A program made the position numbers and the translations under genes. From Candidatus Parcubacteria bacterium (lineage in GTDB: Bacteria > Patescibacteriota > Minisyncoccia > JAHIHE01 > JAGLIN01), in NCBI GenBank assembly GCA_023142975.1, contig JAGLIN010000095.1:1-9823 (forward strand): 9,823 nt of DNA, given 5' to 3'. Below the pieces are notes generated by a model. That model searched no databases, was not told the origin of the DNA, and saw only the letters and a program-made list of their open reading frames with translations. The first letter of the stretch is position 1; every line of letters starts with the position of its first letter. Shown here in pieces: positions 1-5,747 of the stretch.

Positions 1-137
1 TCTACCACGCGCGAGAATACAAATTGTTTGGATGCGCGAACCGAGACGCGATAAATCGGCGTCTCTACGACGCGCGAGAATACAAATTGTTTGGACGCGC
101 GAACCGAGACGCGATAAATCGGCGTCTCTACGACGCG
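1..137. repeat. Tandem 63-bp repeat with internal palindrome (2.2 copies)
   Basis: Units 1-63 and 64-126 are nearly identical (differences at the sixth base and around 33), and a third partial unit runs 127-137. Each full unit holds a 27-nt palindromic core (43-69 and 106-132) that can fold as GAGACGCGAT-AA-ATCG-[G]-CGTCTC, a hairpin with one bulged base. The same core recurs downstream of the next gene at 1445-1471 (inverted) and 1513-1539. The rest of the unit, around GAGAATACAAATTGTTTGG, is seen only here. The left end of the array may lie outside the window. Confidence 0.9.
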
Positions 138-177
138 GGCAGGATGAACAAAAAAACTTCTTAATTTAAAGAAGATT

Positions 178-183
178 AATAAT
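178..183 (+). promoter_or_regulatory. -10-like hexamer close to the start of the secreted-protein gene
   Basis: AATAAT (5 of 6 matches to TATAAT) ends 7 nt before the ATG at 191. No Shine-Dalgarno motif is visible and no -35 box is evident. The spacing would put transcription at or next to the start codon. The background is very AT-rich, so the call rests mainly on the same spacing recurring at other genes in the window. Confidence 0.35.
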
Positions 184-190
184 AAATAAT

Positions 191-1378
191 ATGATAAAAA
201 ATAAACTAAAGATCGGGTTGGTTTTCGCTTTAGTGATGATGTTTGGAGCAACCAGTTCAGTAGATGCTCTTGTTGTTAATACCTATAGTGCCGCTACTAT
301 TATTGATTTATCAAGTGCTGACTTCACAATAAGCGCCAGCTCAACAGACGGTGGATTAGTTGTCAATGCTGATAGTGTTGTTATTACAACTCCTGCCGTA
401 GCAGGTACTTTTACCGTAACTTCTGCGACGAGGGGTATAACCATTAGTGGTTCTGTTACTGGCGTGACTGTTTCGCAAACTTGTAGTTCTGCGCTTCTAG
501 ATACGGTAACCATTACCTTTGCAACGGGATCATCGGCAGGTGATCTTACTTTGACACCGAATTCTGGTCAATGTACTTATAGCACAGGCGGAGGCGGTGG
601 GGGCGGAGCTCCAGCCGATACAACTCCTCCAACAAGCACTTCAATCAGCGTTGCCGACGGAGCGGAAACAACAGAAACGACGAGCGTTACCTTAACCTTA
701 GGCGCGACAGGCGCGAGCTATATGATGATTGCCAACGATGTTGACTTTACTGATGCTGAATGGGAGACCTACGCCACCTCTAAAGAATGGACACTAACCA
801 CTGGCGACGCGGAGAAGACAGTTTACGCCAAGTTTAAAGATTCATCTAATAATGTTTCTACCGCTGTTTCCGATACTATTACTTTAACGGGTACTGGCGA
901 AGAAGAAGCAGTTGAAGAAGAAACAGCCGAAGAAGAAACTGGCGAAACAACAACTCCCGCTGATACCATTACTCCTTATTCCGAAGTCCTTGACGGCGAT
1001 ATCGTCCAATGCAAAACTTCATCCAATCCCTTCGCAGTCTATATTGTCAAAGTAGTAGGAGACACTAAATATATCAGACATATAGTATCTCTTGAGATTT
1101 TTGATTATTATAGTCATCTTGATTGGAATAACCTGAAACAAGTTGATTCTCTAACCAACTATTCATTATCAGGCTGGGCGAGAGTAAACACGGGACCGAA
1201 CGGAACTCCCGGACCAACGGATAAGGTATATGAAATCAACGGCGATCAAACAAAACATTGGATCAATATGACTGCCGAAGACTTCCTCGCTCACGGAGGA
1301 TCAGACGCAGCAATCTACAGCGTTAATCAAGGAGAAATGGATCTCTACACAACTGGATCTGATGTGATGTCGTTATAA
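191..1378 (+). CDS. Secreted multidomain surface protein with Ig-like domain
   Basis: A 395-residue exported protein. Residues 1-26 form a signal peptide: basic MIKNKLK start, hydrophobic core, and a V-D-A cleavage site before Leu27. Residues 27-132 are Thr/Ser/Val-rich and probably beta-stranded, with Cys98 and Cys128 placed for a possible disulfide. Seven glycines (133-139) form a linker. Residues of about 145-233 resemble bacterial Ig-like/FN3-like domains (TPPT start, 'SYMMIANDVDF', 'KTVYAKFKDSSNNVS'). A Glu/Thr-rich linker follows (about 236-260). The C-terminal part ('DGDIVQC...YIVKVVGDTKYIRHI...KHWINMTAEDF') resembles a domain I associate with CPR secreted proteins; its function is not known to me. 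There is no LPXTG motif or C-terminal membrane anchor. The gene stands alone between palindromic repeats and has its own terminator. By eye it is richer in G and C than its neighbours, which may reflect composition or transfer. The likely role is cell surface or adhesion (inference). Confidence 0.85.
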   Translation: MIKNKLKIGLVFALVMMFGATSSVDALVVNTYSAATIIDLSSADFTISASSTDGGLVVNADSVVITTPAVAGTFTVTSATRGITISGSVTGVTVSQTCSSALLDTVTITFATGSSAGDLTLTPNSGQCTYSTGGGGGGGAPADTTPPTSTSISVADGAETTETTSVTLTLGATGASYMMIANDVDFTDAEWETYATSKEWTLTTGDAEKTVYAKFKDSSNNVSTAVSDTITLTGTGEEEAVEEETAEEETGETTTPADTITPYSEVLDGDIVQCKTSSNPFAVYIVKVVGDTKYIRHIVSLEIFDYYSHLDWNNLKQVDSLTNYSLSGWARVNTGPNGTPGPTDKVYEINGDQTKHWINMTAEDFLAHGGSDAAIYSVNQGEMDLYTTGSDVMSL

Positions 1379-1408
1379 TTGAAAGATTAACGAATTAACA
1401 GATTTTAA

Positions 1409-1439
1409 AAAAACACCCCGAGAAATCAGGGGTGTTTTT
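1409..1439 (+). terminator. Rho-independent terminator of the secreted-protein gene
   Basis: An 11-bp perfect stem pairs AAAAACACCCC (1409-1419) with GGGGTGTTTTT (1429-1439) across a 9-nt loop, ending in a T-run. It starts 30 nt after the stop codon. The A-run on the left means it could also act on minus-strand transcripts. Confidence 0.92.
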
Positions 1440-1444
1440 GAATC

Positions 1445-1539
1445 CGTAGAGACGGCGATTTATCGCGTCTCGGTTCGCGCGATTGTTATAATTTATATCA
1501 TTGCGCGTGGTTGAGACGCGATAAATCGCCGTCTCTACG
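1445..1539. repeat. Perfect inverted pair of the 27-nt palindromic repeat
   Basis: The 27-nt sequences at 1445-1471 and 1513-1539 are exact reverse complements, separated by 41 nt. Each arm is itself a hairpin (GAGACG...CGTCTC), so the pair can form either two small hairpins or one large one. The right arm matches the cores at 43-69 and 106-132 with one base changed, at the bulge. The intervening 41 nt contain CGATTGT followed by TATAATTTAT (1480-1496), a promoter-like string similar to the one just after the right arm. Confidence 0.9.
1484..1492 (+). promoter_or_regulatory. Extended -10-like motif inside the repeat pair
   Basis: TGT-TATAAT is a full extended -10 consensus (TGnTATAAT), lying between the arms of the inverted repeat. 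No -35 box is seen. It reads towards the UDP-glucose dehydrogenase gene, about 100 nt away. It may be a second promoter or a relic copy of the one at 1546-1554. Confidence 0.4.
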
Positions 1540-1545
1540 ATTGTG

Positions 1546-1554
1546 TGCTATAAT
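1546..1554 (+). promoter_or_regulatory. Extended -10 promoter of the UDP-glucose dehydrogenase gene
   Basis: TGC-TATAAT matches the extended -10 consensus perfectly. No TTGACA-like box lies at the usual distance; the TG extension could compensate. Transcription would begin near 1561, which is itself an ATG (the leader ORF), 26 nt before the dehydrogenase start codon. Confidence 0.65.
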
Positions 1555-1560
1555 TTATTT

Positions 1561-1590
1561 ATGGAAACAGAATATAAATTTAATCTATGA
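1561..1590 (+). CDS. Possible 9-codon leader ORF overlapping ugd
   Basis: ATG at 1561 opens a 9-codon frame (METEYKFNL) whose TGA stop overlaps the dehydrogenase ATG in an ATGA arrangement (1587-1590). The ATG lies 6 nt after a perfect TATAAT, so a transcript starting there would be leaderless with this ORF at its 5' end. This could deliver ribosomes to the next start by termination-reinitiation. The peptide resembles nothing I know, and ORFs this short are common by chance; the promoter spacing and ATGA overlap are the only support. Confidence 0.3.
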   Translation: METEYKFNL

Positions 1591-2873
1591 AGATAGCAAT
1601 TATTGGGACTGGCTATGTCGGTCTTGTGAGCGGGGCGTGTTTAGCGGAGATTGGGCATAATGTAATTTGTGTTGATCTTGATTGTGAGAAAATAAAAAAT
1701 CTAAAAAAAGGGACAGTTCCTTTTTATGAGCCGGGACTTGATAAATTAGTTAAGAAGAATATAAAAAATAAAAAACTGTTTTTTGAAACGGATTTAACAA
1801 AAGCGTTGCCACAGAGCGAAATTATTTTTATAGCTGTTGGAACTCCAGCTATGAGAAACGGAGAGGCAAATTTGTCTTATGTTGAAAAAGTGGCAGAAGA
1901 GATTGGCAGAAATTTAAAAAAATATGCCGTCGTTGCCATAAAAAGCACCGTTCCTCCCAAGACATGCGAAAAAATTAAAAATCTTGTCAGTAAATATTAC
2001 GATGGACAATTTGATCTTGTTTCAAACCCAGAATTTTTAAGAGAGGGATCTGCCGTTGAAGATTTTATGAAACCAGACAGAATAATAATTGGCGCGCAAA
2101 ACGAAAAAGCGAAAAATATAATGAGAGAGCTTTATAGCCCTCTGAATGCTTTGATTTATACAACCAGACTTGAAAGTTCTGAAATGATAAAATATGCCAG
2201 CAACGCTTTTTTGGCGACGAAGATTTCATTTATAAACGAGATTGCGAATGTTTGTGAGGAAATTGGAGCGGATGTTGGTGAAATATCAAAAGGAATGGGG
2301 CTTGATCCGAGAATAGGAAAAGAGTTTTTAAAGGCTGGCATAGGATATGGCGGCTCCTGTTTTCCAAAAGATGTCCGCGCGCTGCGTCATTCGTCCGGAG
2401 TTAACGGATACGATTTTTGTCTTTTAAAATCAGTCATTAAAGTGAATAACAGACAGCGCCAGTTGACAGTCAAAAAAGCGAAAAAATTGTTAGGCGGATT
2501 AAAAAATAAAATCATTGGCGTTTGGGGCTTGGCGTTTAAGGCGAACACCGATGATATAAGAGAGTCGGCGGCTGTAGAAATTATAAAAATGTTTTTAAAA
2601 AATGGAGTAAAAGTTAAGGTCTATGATCCGATTGCGATGGCAAACGCCAAGAAAGAATTGTCCGGGAAAGTCGTTTTTTGCGAAGATCTTTATGAGGCAG
2701 CAGATAAAAGCGATTTGCTTTTTATTGCCACTGACTGGGATGAATTTAAAAAAACGGATCTTTTGAAAGTTAAAAAATTATTAAGCGAGCCGAAAATAAT
2801 TGACGGAAGAAATATATTCAGTCCTTCCGAGATGAAAGAAATTGGATTTGAGTACTGGTCAGTTGGGAGGTGA
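1587..2873 (+). CDS. ugd: UDP-glucose 6-dehydrogenase
   Basis: Oxidises UDP-glucose to UDP-glucuronate with two NAD+ in the cytoplasm, feeding surface polysaccharide synthesis. At 428 residues it has the usual family length. The N-terminal Rossmann domain shows GTGYVG (7-12), YEPGLD and AVGTPA. The central part has SNPEFLREG (146-154) and EMIKYASNAF with Lys202 and Asn206. GGSCFPKD carries the catalytic Cys258 and Asp262. The C-terminal NAD(H)/UDP-sugar domain begins around 'GLAFKANTDDIRES'. The spacing Lys202/Asn206/Cys258/Asp262 is offset by exactly two from the residues I recall for the Streptococcus pyogenes enzyme (204/208/260/264), so the enzyme looks complete. The start at 1587 begins the strand of the Rossmann fold (MKIAIIGTGYVG) and has no Shine-Dalgarno motif. 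It overlaps a possible leader ORF. No other sugar-nucleotide gene is adjacent. UDP-ManNAc or GDP-mannose dehydrogenases are related alternatives, but the motifs fit UDP-glucose best. Confidence 0.95.
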   Translation: MKIAIIGTGYVGLVSGACLAEIGHNVICVDLDCEKIKNLKKGTVPFYEPGLDKLVKKNIKNKKLFFETDLTKALPQSEIIFIAVGTPAMRNGEANLSYVEKVAEEIGRNLKKYAVVAIKSTVPPKTCEKIKNLVSKYYDGQFDLVSNPEFLREGSAVEDFMKPDRIIIGAQNEKAKNIMRELYSPLNALIYTTRLESSEMIKYASNAFLATKISFINEIANVCEEIGADVGEISKGMGLDPRIGKEFLKAGIGYGGSCFPKDVRALRHSSGVNGYDFCLLKSVIKVNNRQRQLTVKKAKKLLGGLKNKIIGVWGLAFKANTDDIRESAAVEIIKMFLKNGVKVKVYDPIAMANAKKELSGKVVFCEDLYEAADKSDLLFIATDWDEFKKTDLLKVKKLLSEPKIIDGRNIFSPSEMKEIGFEYWSVGR

Positions 2874-2886
2874 TTGATTTGCTTAA

Positions 2887-3007
2887 GGACTTCTTCACTT
2901 TTTGTCACCCTGAGTTTGTCGAAGGGCGGGAAGCACGCTAAATTTATCACCCTTCGACAAGCTCAGGATGACAAATTTAGCTTAGAGTGATAAAAGTGAG
3001 GAAGTTC
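2887..3007. repeat. Nested inverted-repeat element with TTCGACAAGCTCAGG core
   Basis: The outer arms 2887-2902 and 2992-3007 pair over 16 bp with two G-T pairs. Inside, 2901-2926 and 2950-2975 form 26-nt inverted arms starting TTTGTCA and ending TGACAAA, with two mismatches. A third level is the hairpin with GCTAAATTT arms (2937-2981) around CCTTCGACAAGCTCAGG. The core recurs at 4241-4280 and 8151-8174, and from memory it is a widespread dispersed repeat in environmental bacterial genomes. It fills most of the 199-nt gap between ugd and the next gene; no canonical terminator is seen there. Confidence 0.88.
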
Positions 3008-3037
3008 TAATATCAAGGAATTTGAATCTAATTTTAT

Positions 3038-3066
3038 TTTGCTAAAAAGCGAGAATAGTTTATAAT
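3038..3066 (+). promoter_or_regulatory. Promoter of the T4SS-pilin-like gene
   Basis: TTGCTA (3038-3043, 4 of 6 matches to TTGACA) and a perfect TATAAT (3061-3066) are separated by exactly 17 nt. The ATG at 3073 begins 6 nt after the -10, which is about where transcription should start. With no Shine-Dalgarno motif, a leaderless mRNA is the simplest reading. Confidence 0.65.
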
Positions 3067-3072
3067 ATAGTT

Positions 3073-3528
3073 ATGAAGAGAAATAAAATAATCTTAGGAA
3101 TTTTAGCGATTGTGTTGTGCGTTGGTCTTTTTTCCGTGTTCACAATTACCGCGTCTGGCTGTGAGGAGGTTCCCGGTTCGGCCGGTTTAATTCCTTGCGG
3201 AAAATCAATGAATGATCCAAATACTGAGGATTGGAATGAGTGCGCTCCTTGCAATCCATGCTCGTTAATTCTAATGGGACAATTAATTATTGAATTTCTT
3301 GTCAAACTTTCTGCCGTCTTAGCGTTAATCGCGATTACTTTTGCCGGACTGCTTTATGTGTTTGCCGCTGGGAGCAGCGGAGCCATAGAGAAAGCAAAAT
3401 CAATGATGAAATATACTTTATTAGGTTTTCTTCTGATATTTATCGCTTGGGCTATAATTGACAGCATCTTAGTTACAATGGGCTATATAGATCCAATCGG
3501 AGGAGAATGGTATGTTATTGATTGTTAA
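3073..3528 (+). CDS. T4SS-pilin-like small membrane protein
   Basis: A 151-residue protein with an N-terminal hydrophobic segment that looks like a signal peptide (residues 1-27, ending T-I-T-A), then a short extracytoplasmic loop, then two long hydrophobic helices (about 66-95 and 106-135). This is the layout of VirB2/TrbC-like pilins and of the CPR 'T4SS_pilin' family. The loop has LIPCG (Cys42) and a C-x2-C-x2-C cluster (Cys57, 60, 63); the chain ends in Cys151. AGSSGAIEKAK between the helices matches the usual polar turn of this family (typically AGG-x-P-x-x-x-x-x-AK). The gene has a clear own promoter and is followed 48 nt later by another membrane protein. No VirB4, VirB6 or relaxase gene is in view, so membership of a real secretion or conjugation system is not shown. 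The family call rests on remembered pattern. Confidence 0.7.
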   Translation: MKRNKIILGILAIVLCVGLFSVFTITASGCEEVPGSAGLIPCGKSMNDPNTEDWNECAPCNPCSLILMGQLIIEFLVKLSAVLALIAITFAGLLYVFAAGSSGAIEKAKSMMKYTLLGFLLIFIAWAIIDSILVTMGYIDPIGGEWYVIDC

Positions 3529-3576
3529 GGATTATTATTAACGCGGGATTTCATCCTAATATATATCCAGTTTTTT

Positions 3577-4140
3577 ATGTTTGAATTTTTTATAGAAACA
3601 ACTCAGGCTGTGGAAAGAATAGAAGTGGGGGATTTAGTTATAGAAATTGAAAATGTTTTATGGTGGCCATATTTCTATGGCGCGATAAAATATTTTATGG
3701 TAGGAATGACATTCTTATTTATAATTGGAATTATTTTGATTATAATAAGAGTAGAAGGCGGTTTTAAAGTTAGAATAAAAGAAGCGATTGAAGAGGCAAA
3801 GGAGGCTGGAAAATTGCCAAAAACGAAAACTCAAAACAAGTGGGAAATTATTTCCTCTAAGATAGAATCCGAAGACGCTGATGATTATAAAAAAGCTGTT
3901 GTTTTAGCTGAGGAGTTATTTACTAATGTTTTAAAAGCCGCTAATTTTTCTGGAGAAAATTTAACAAAGAAATTAAGTAAAATTCCGGATAATCAATTGG
4001 AATTCAAGGAAGATATTGTTTGGGCGTATAAATTGAAAGAAAAAATTTTGTTAGATGAAAATTTCACAGTTGATCGCGAAGAAGCAAAACGAGCCGTGTA
4101 TGTTTTTAAAAGAGCGTTAAAGGAAATGAATATTTTGTGA
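3577..4140 (+). CDS. Single-helix membrane protein with cytoplasmic helical domain
   Basis: A 187-residue protein with one strong transmembrane helix (about 37-61). Residues 1-34 are short and probably outside; the charged remainder is probably cytoplasmic. The part from about 86 ('KWEIISSKIESEDADDYKKAVVLAEELFTNVLKAANFSG', quoted in part: W-x2-I...AEELF...AANFSG) resembles a conserved uncharacterised CPR family. As I recall it, its members read W-x2-I...W..AI..AD..LD..L...G..G and then often R-N-x-I-A-H. Here the last motif is replaced by 'LKEKILLDENF', so an HEPN-like R...H pair is absent. The final helix ('REEAKRAVYVFKRALKEMNI') matches the family pattern. The start at 3577 has no Shine-Dalgarno motif and no well-spaced -10; it follows the T4SS-pilin-like gene by 48 nt and may be co-transcribed. 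The function is unknown. Confidence 0.75.
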   Translation: MFEFFIETTQAVERIEVGDLVIEIENVLWWPYFYGAIKYFMVGMTFLFIIGIILIIIRVEGGFKVRIKEAIEEAKEAGKLPKTKTQNKWEIISSKIESEDADDYKKAVVLAEELFTNVLKAANFSGENLTKKLSKIPDNQLEFKEDIVWAYKLKEKILLDENFTVDREEAKRAVYVFKRALKEMNIL

Positions 4141-4162
4141 TGTTTGCTTGAGTTATGAAACA

Positions 4163-4280
4163 GCTAAATCTGTCATAGTGAGCTCAGTTTATCCTGAGTT
4201 TACCGAATGGTTGAACTATGATAAATTTAGCGAGTCTGCCACCCTTCGACAAGCCACCCTTCGACAAGCTCAGGGTGACA
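4163..4280. repeat. Composite inverted-repeat element with 15-bp internal duplication
   Basis: Stem 1 pairs GCTAAATCTGTCATAG (4163-4178) with CTATGATAAATTTAGC (4216-4231). Its loop holds a further CTCAG...CTGAG pair (4183-4187 / 4194-4198). Hairpin 2 pairs CACCCT (4255-4260) with AGGGTG (4272-4277). The sequence CCACCCTTCGACAAG is present twice in direct tandem (4239-4253 and 4254-4268). The element is of the same type as 8093-8174. It occupies most of the 174-nt gap before pilC, and no standard terminator is visible there. Confidence 0.88.
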
Positions 4281-4301
4281 ATCCTGTTTAATAAAACAAA
4301 A

Positions 4302-4307
4302 AATAAT
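4302..4307 (+). promoter_or_regulatory. -10-like hexamer close to the pilC start
   Basis: AATAAT lies 7 nt before the ATG at 4315, the same hexamer and spacing as at 178-183. No Shine-Dalgarno or well-spaced -35 box is visible. The surrounding A/T-run makes chance occurrence possible. Confidence 0.35.
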
Positions 4308-4314
4308 TTAAAAA

Positions 4315-5520
4315 ATGAAATTTAAATATAAAGCAATAACAATAAGCGGCGTAGAGCAAACTGGCAAAGTTGATGCTAAGAACAAAAAGAAAGCAATAGA
4401 GTTGCTTCATAAACATAAACTTGTCGTTGTTCGTATCAAGCCGATCAAAGAAGCGGTATCCCTTAACAAGATATTTTCTTTTTTGCATAGAGTTAGTTCT
4501 AAAAGGATAGTAATGTTTTCCAAGGAATTGTCCATTTTGCTTGTGGCTGGAATTCCTTTAGTGGAAGCATTGAGAATTCAGCATGATCAAGAAGGGGATG
4601 GCTATTTTAAAGACCAGCTGCTTGTAATTGCTAATATGGTTGATGACGGATCTTCTTTTTCTTCCGCTTTGTCTCGTTTCCCAAATATATTTTCAAGTTT
4701 TTACATAAACATTATTAAATCTGGAGAAGCGTCTGGAACAATGCAGGAATCGCTTTCACATTTGGCTGACTATATTGAAAAGCAATATCTTTTGAACAGT
4801 AAAGTCAAAAATGCCTTGATGTATCCGGGCGTTATTATTGGAGGATTTGTTACAATCGGAGCCGTGATGATGGCTTTTGTAGTTCCACAGTTAACGGCTA
4901 TTTTTAGGGAAAATGAGCAAGAACTTCCTTTGCCTACAAAAATCCTGATTTTGGTGAGCGACTTTATGAAAGATAATTTCATTTTATTAGTGATAGCAAC
5001 GATTATCATAATTTATGGAATTAAAAAATATATAAGCACTACAAAAGGCAAGAAAAATGTTGATAAACTTATTTTTAAAATTCCGAAATTTAATTCTATT
5101 TTTCAAAAATTTTATGTAGCGCGTTTTGCGGAAAATCTTTCTATGTTGATTAAAAGCGGAGTTCCGATAATTACCGCTTTGAAAATTTCTGGAGATGTTG
5201 TGGGTAATGAGGTTTATAAGGGAATAATTTATAGCAGCGTTGACGAGGTAAAAATAGGAGGTTCTGTCGCCTATGCTTTTGAAAGGAGCGACCAACTTCC
5301 TCCTTTGGTTCCAAGAATGATAAGAATAGGAGAAAAAACAGGAAAGCTTGAGATTGTTTTAAAAGATGTATCTGAGTTCTATACTAAAGAAGTTAACATA
5401 GCGGTTGATGGTCTAATGGCTTTAATAGAACCTATTTTAATCTTTGTTCTAGGCGCGGGAGTCGGAGTTTTAGTCGCCGCCATTTTAATGCCTGTTTATC
5501 AAATGACAGAAATGATGTAA
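4315..5520 (+). CDS. pilC: Type IV pilus inner-membrane platform protein PilC/GspF
   Basis: The inner-membrane platform on which pilins are assembled; it contacts the assembly ATPase. At 401 residues it has the typical PilC length. The N-terminal 'KYKAITISGVEQTGKVDA...AIELLHKHKL' is the usual small cytoplasmic domain. Two T2SSF domains follow (about 67-190 and 270-393). Each carries the signature G-E-x-[ST]-G-x-[ML], 'GEASGTMQESLSHLADYIEK' in the first and 'GEKTGKLEIVL' in the second. Membrane helices lie near 168-192 (with 'GGFVTIGAVMMAFVVP'), 220-240 and 373-395 (ending 'MPVYQM'), the standard three-helix plan. The ORF opens directly with the family start (MKFKYKA). Four pseudopilin genes follow on the same strand. 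The last codons and stop (ATGATGTAA) lie in a 17-bp tandem duplication. The function is secure; the T4P rather than T2SS choice rests on the pseudopilin set. Confidence 0.95.
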   Translation: MKFKYKAITISGVEQTGKVDAKNKKKAIELLHKHKLVVVRIKPIKEAVSLNKIFSFLHRVSSKRIVMFSKELSILLVAGIPLVEALRIQHDQEGDGYFKDQLLVIANMVDDGSSFSSALSRFPNIFSSFYINIIKSGEASGTMQESLSHLADYIEKQYLLNSKVKNALMYPGVIIGGFVTIGAVMMAFVVPQLTAIFRENEQELPLPTKILILVSDFMKDNFILLVIATIIIIYGIKKYISTTKGKKNVDKLIFKIPKFNSIFQKFYVARFAENLSMLIKSGVPIITALKISGDVVGNEVYKGIIYSSVDEVKIGGSVAYAFERSDQLPPLVPRMIRIGEKTGKLEIVLKDVSEFYTKEVNIAVDGLMALIEPILIFVLGAGVGVLVAAILMPVYQMTEMM

Positions 5521-5545
5521 AATATATAATGATGTAAAATATATA
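5512..5545. repeat. 17-bp tandem duplication over the pilC stop codon
   Basis: ATGATGTAAAATATATA occurs twice in direct succession (5512-5528 and 5529-5545). The first copy includes the last two Met codons and the stop of pilC. The second copy is non-coding and looks like a replication-slippage product. Confidence 0.92.
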
Positions 5546-5574
5546 GTGATAATATTTTAAATTCACCTTTTTTA

Positions 5575-5696
5575 TTTTTGTCATTTCGAAGGAGTCGCAA
5601 CGACTGAGAAATCTATTAGCTGTTGAAAATGGGACAAATTAAACTATTTATTACATTCAAGAGATTCCTCGCCTGCGGGCTCGGAATGACAAAAAA
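5575..5696. repeat. Inverted-repeat element with TTTTTGTCATT ends
   Basis: The ends TTTTTGTCATTTCGA (5575-5589) and TCGGAATGACAAAAA (5681-5695) are inverted copies with one mismatch. A second inverted pair, AGAAATCT (5607-5614) and AGATTCCT (5662-5669), lies inside. Small hairpins sit next to the ends: AGTCG-CAA-CGACT (5593-5605) and GCC-TGCG-GGC (5671-5680). The element lies in the 227-nt gap between pilC and the first pseudopilin gene. Its interior differs from the TTCGACAAGCTCAGG elements. The terminal A/T-runs could give weak termination. Confidence 0.82.
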
Positions 5697-5732
5697 GGAG
5701 AATCTAGAATAGTACCGCTATATAAACAGGTT

Positions 5733-5741
5733 TGTTAAAAT
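5733..5741 (+). promoter_or_regulatory. Extended -10-like promoter of the first pseudopilin gene
   Basis: TGT-TAAAAT is an extended -10 with 5 of 6 hexamer matches. The ATG at 5748 starts 6 nt downstream, so the transcript would be leaderless from 5748, or have a 9-nt leader if translation begins at 5757. Confidence 0.5.
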
Positions 5742-5747
5742 ATTTAA

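Noticed and set aside
1..137. CRISPR array
   Set aside because: There are only about two units, the whole 63-bp unit repeats with no variable spacer, and the core recurs singly after the next gene. It is a tandem or dispersed palindromic repeat.
283..513. Minus-strand ORF of 76 codons within the secreted-protein gene
   Set aside because: It lies opposite a low-complexity Thr/Val-rich segment, which yields open antisense frames by composition.
1587..2873. Recoded TGA (TGA read as Gly, as in some CPR lineages)
   Set aside because: Several genes (ugd, 3577-4140, 6317-6853) end naturally at TGA with full-length products, and no frame needs TGA read-through.
2690..2950. Minus-strand ORF of 86 codons starting in the repeat after ugd
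   Set aside because: It is mostly antisense to ugd, and its N-terminus (MINLACFPPFDKLRV) is simply a translation of the TTCGACAAGCTCAGG-type repeat.
3060..3305. Minus-strand ORF of 81 codons opposite the T4SS-pilin-like gene
   Set aside because: It is a shadow of a gene with a clear promoter, signal peptide and membrane helices.
4770..5295. Minus-strand ORFs opposite pilC (4770-5009 and 4987-5295)
   Set aside because: Both are antisense to conserved PilC sequence, with no start signals or known domain.
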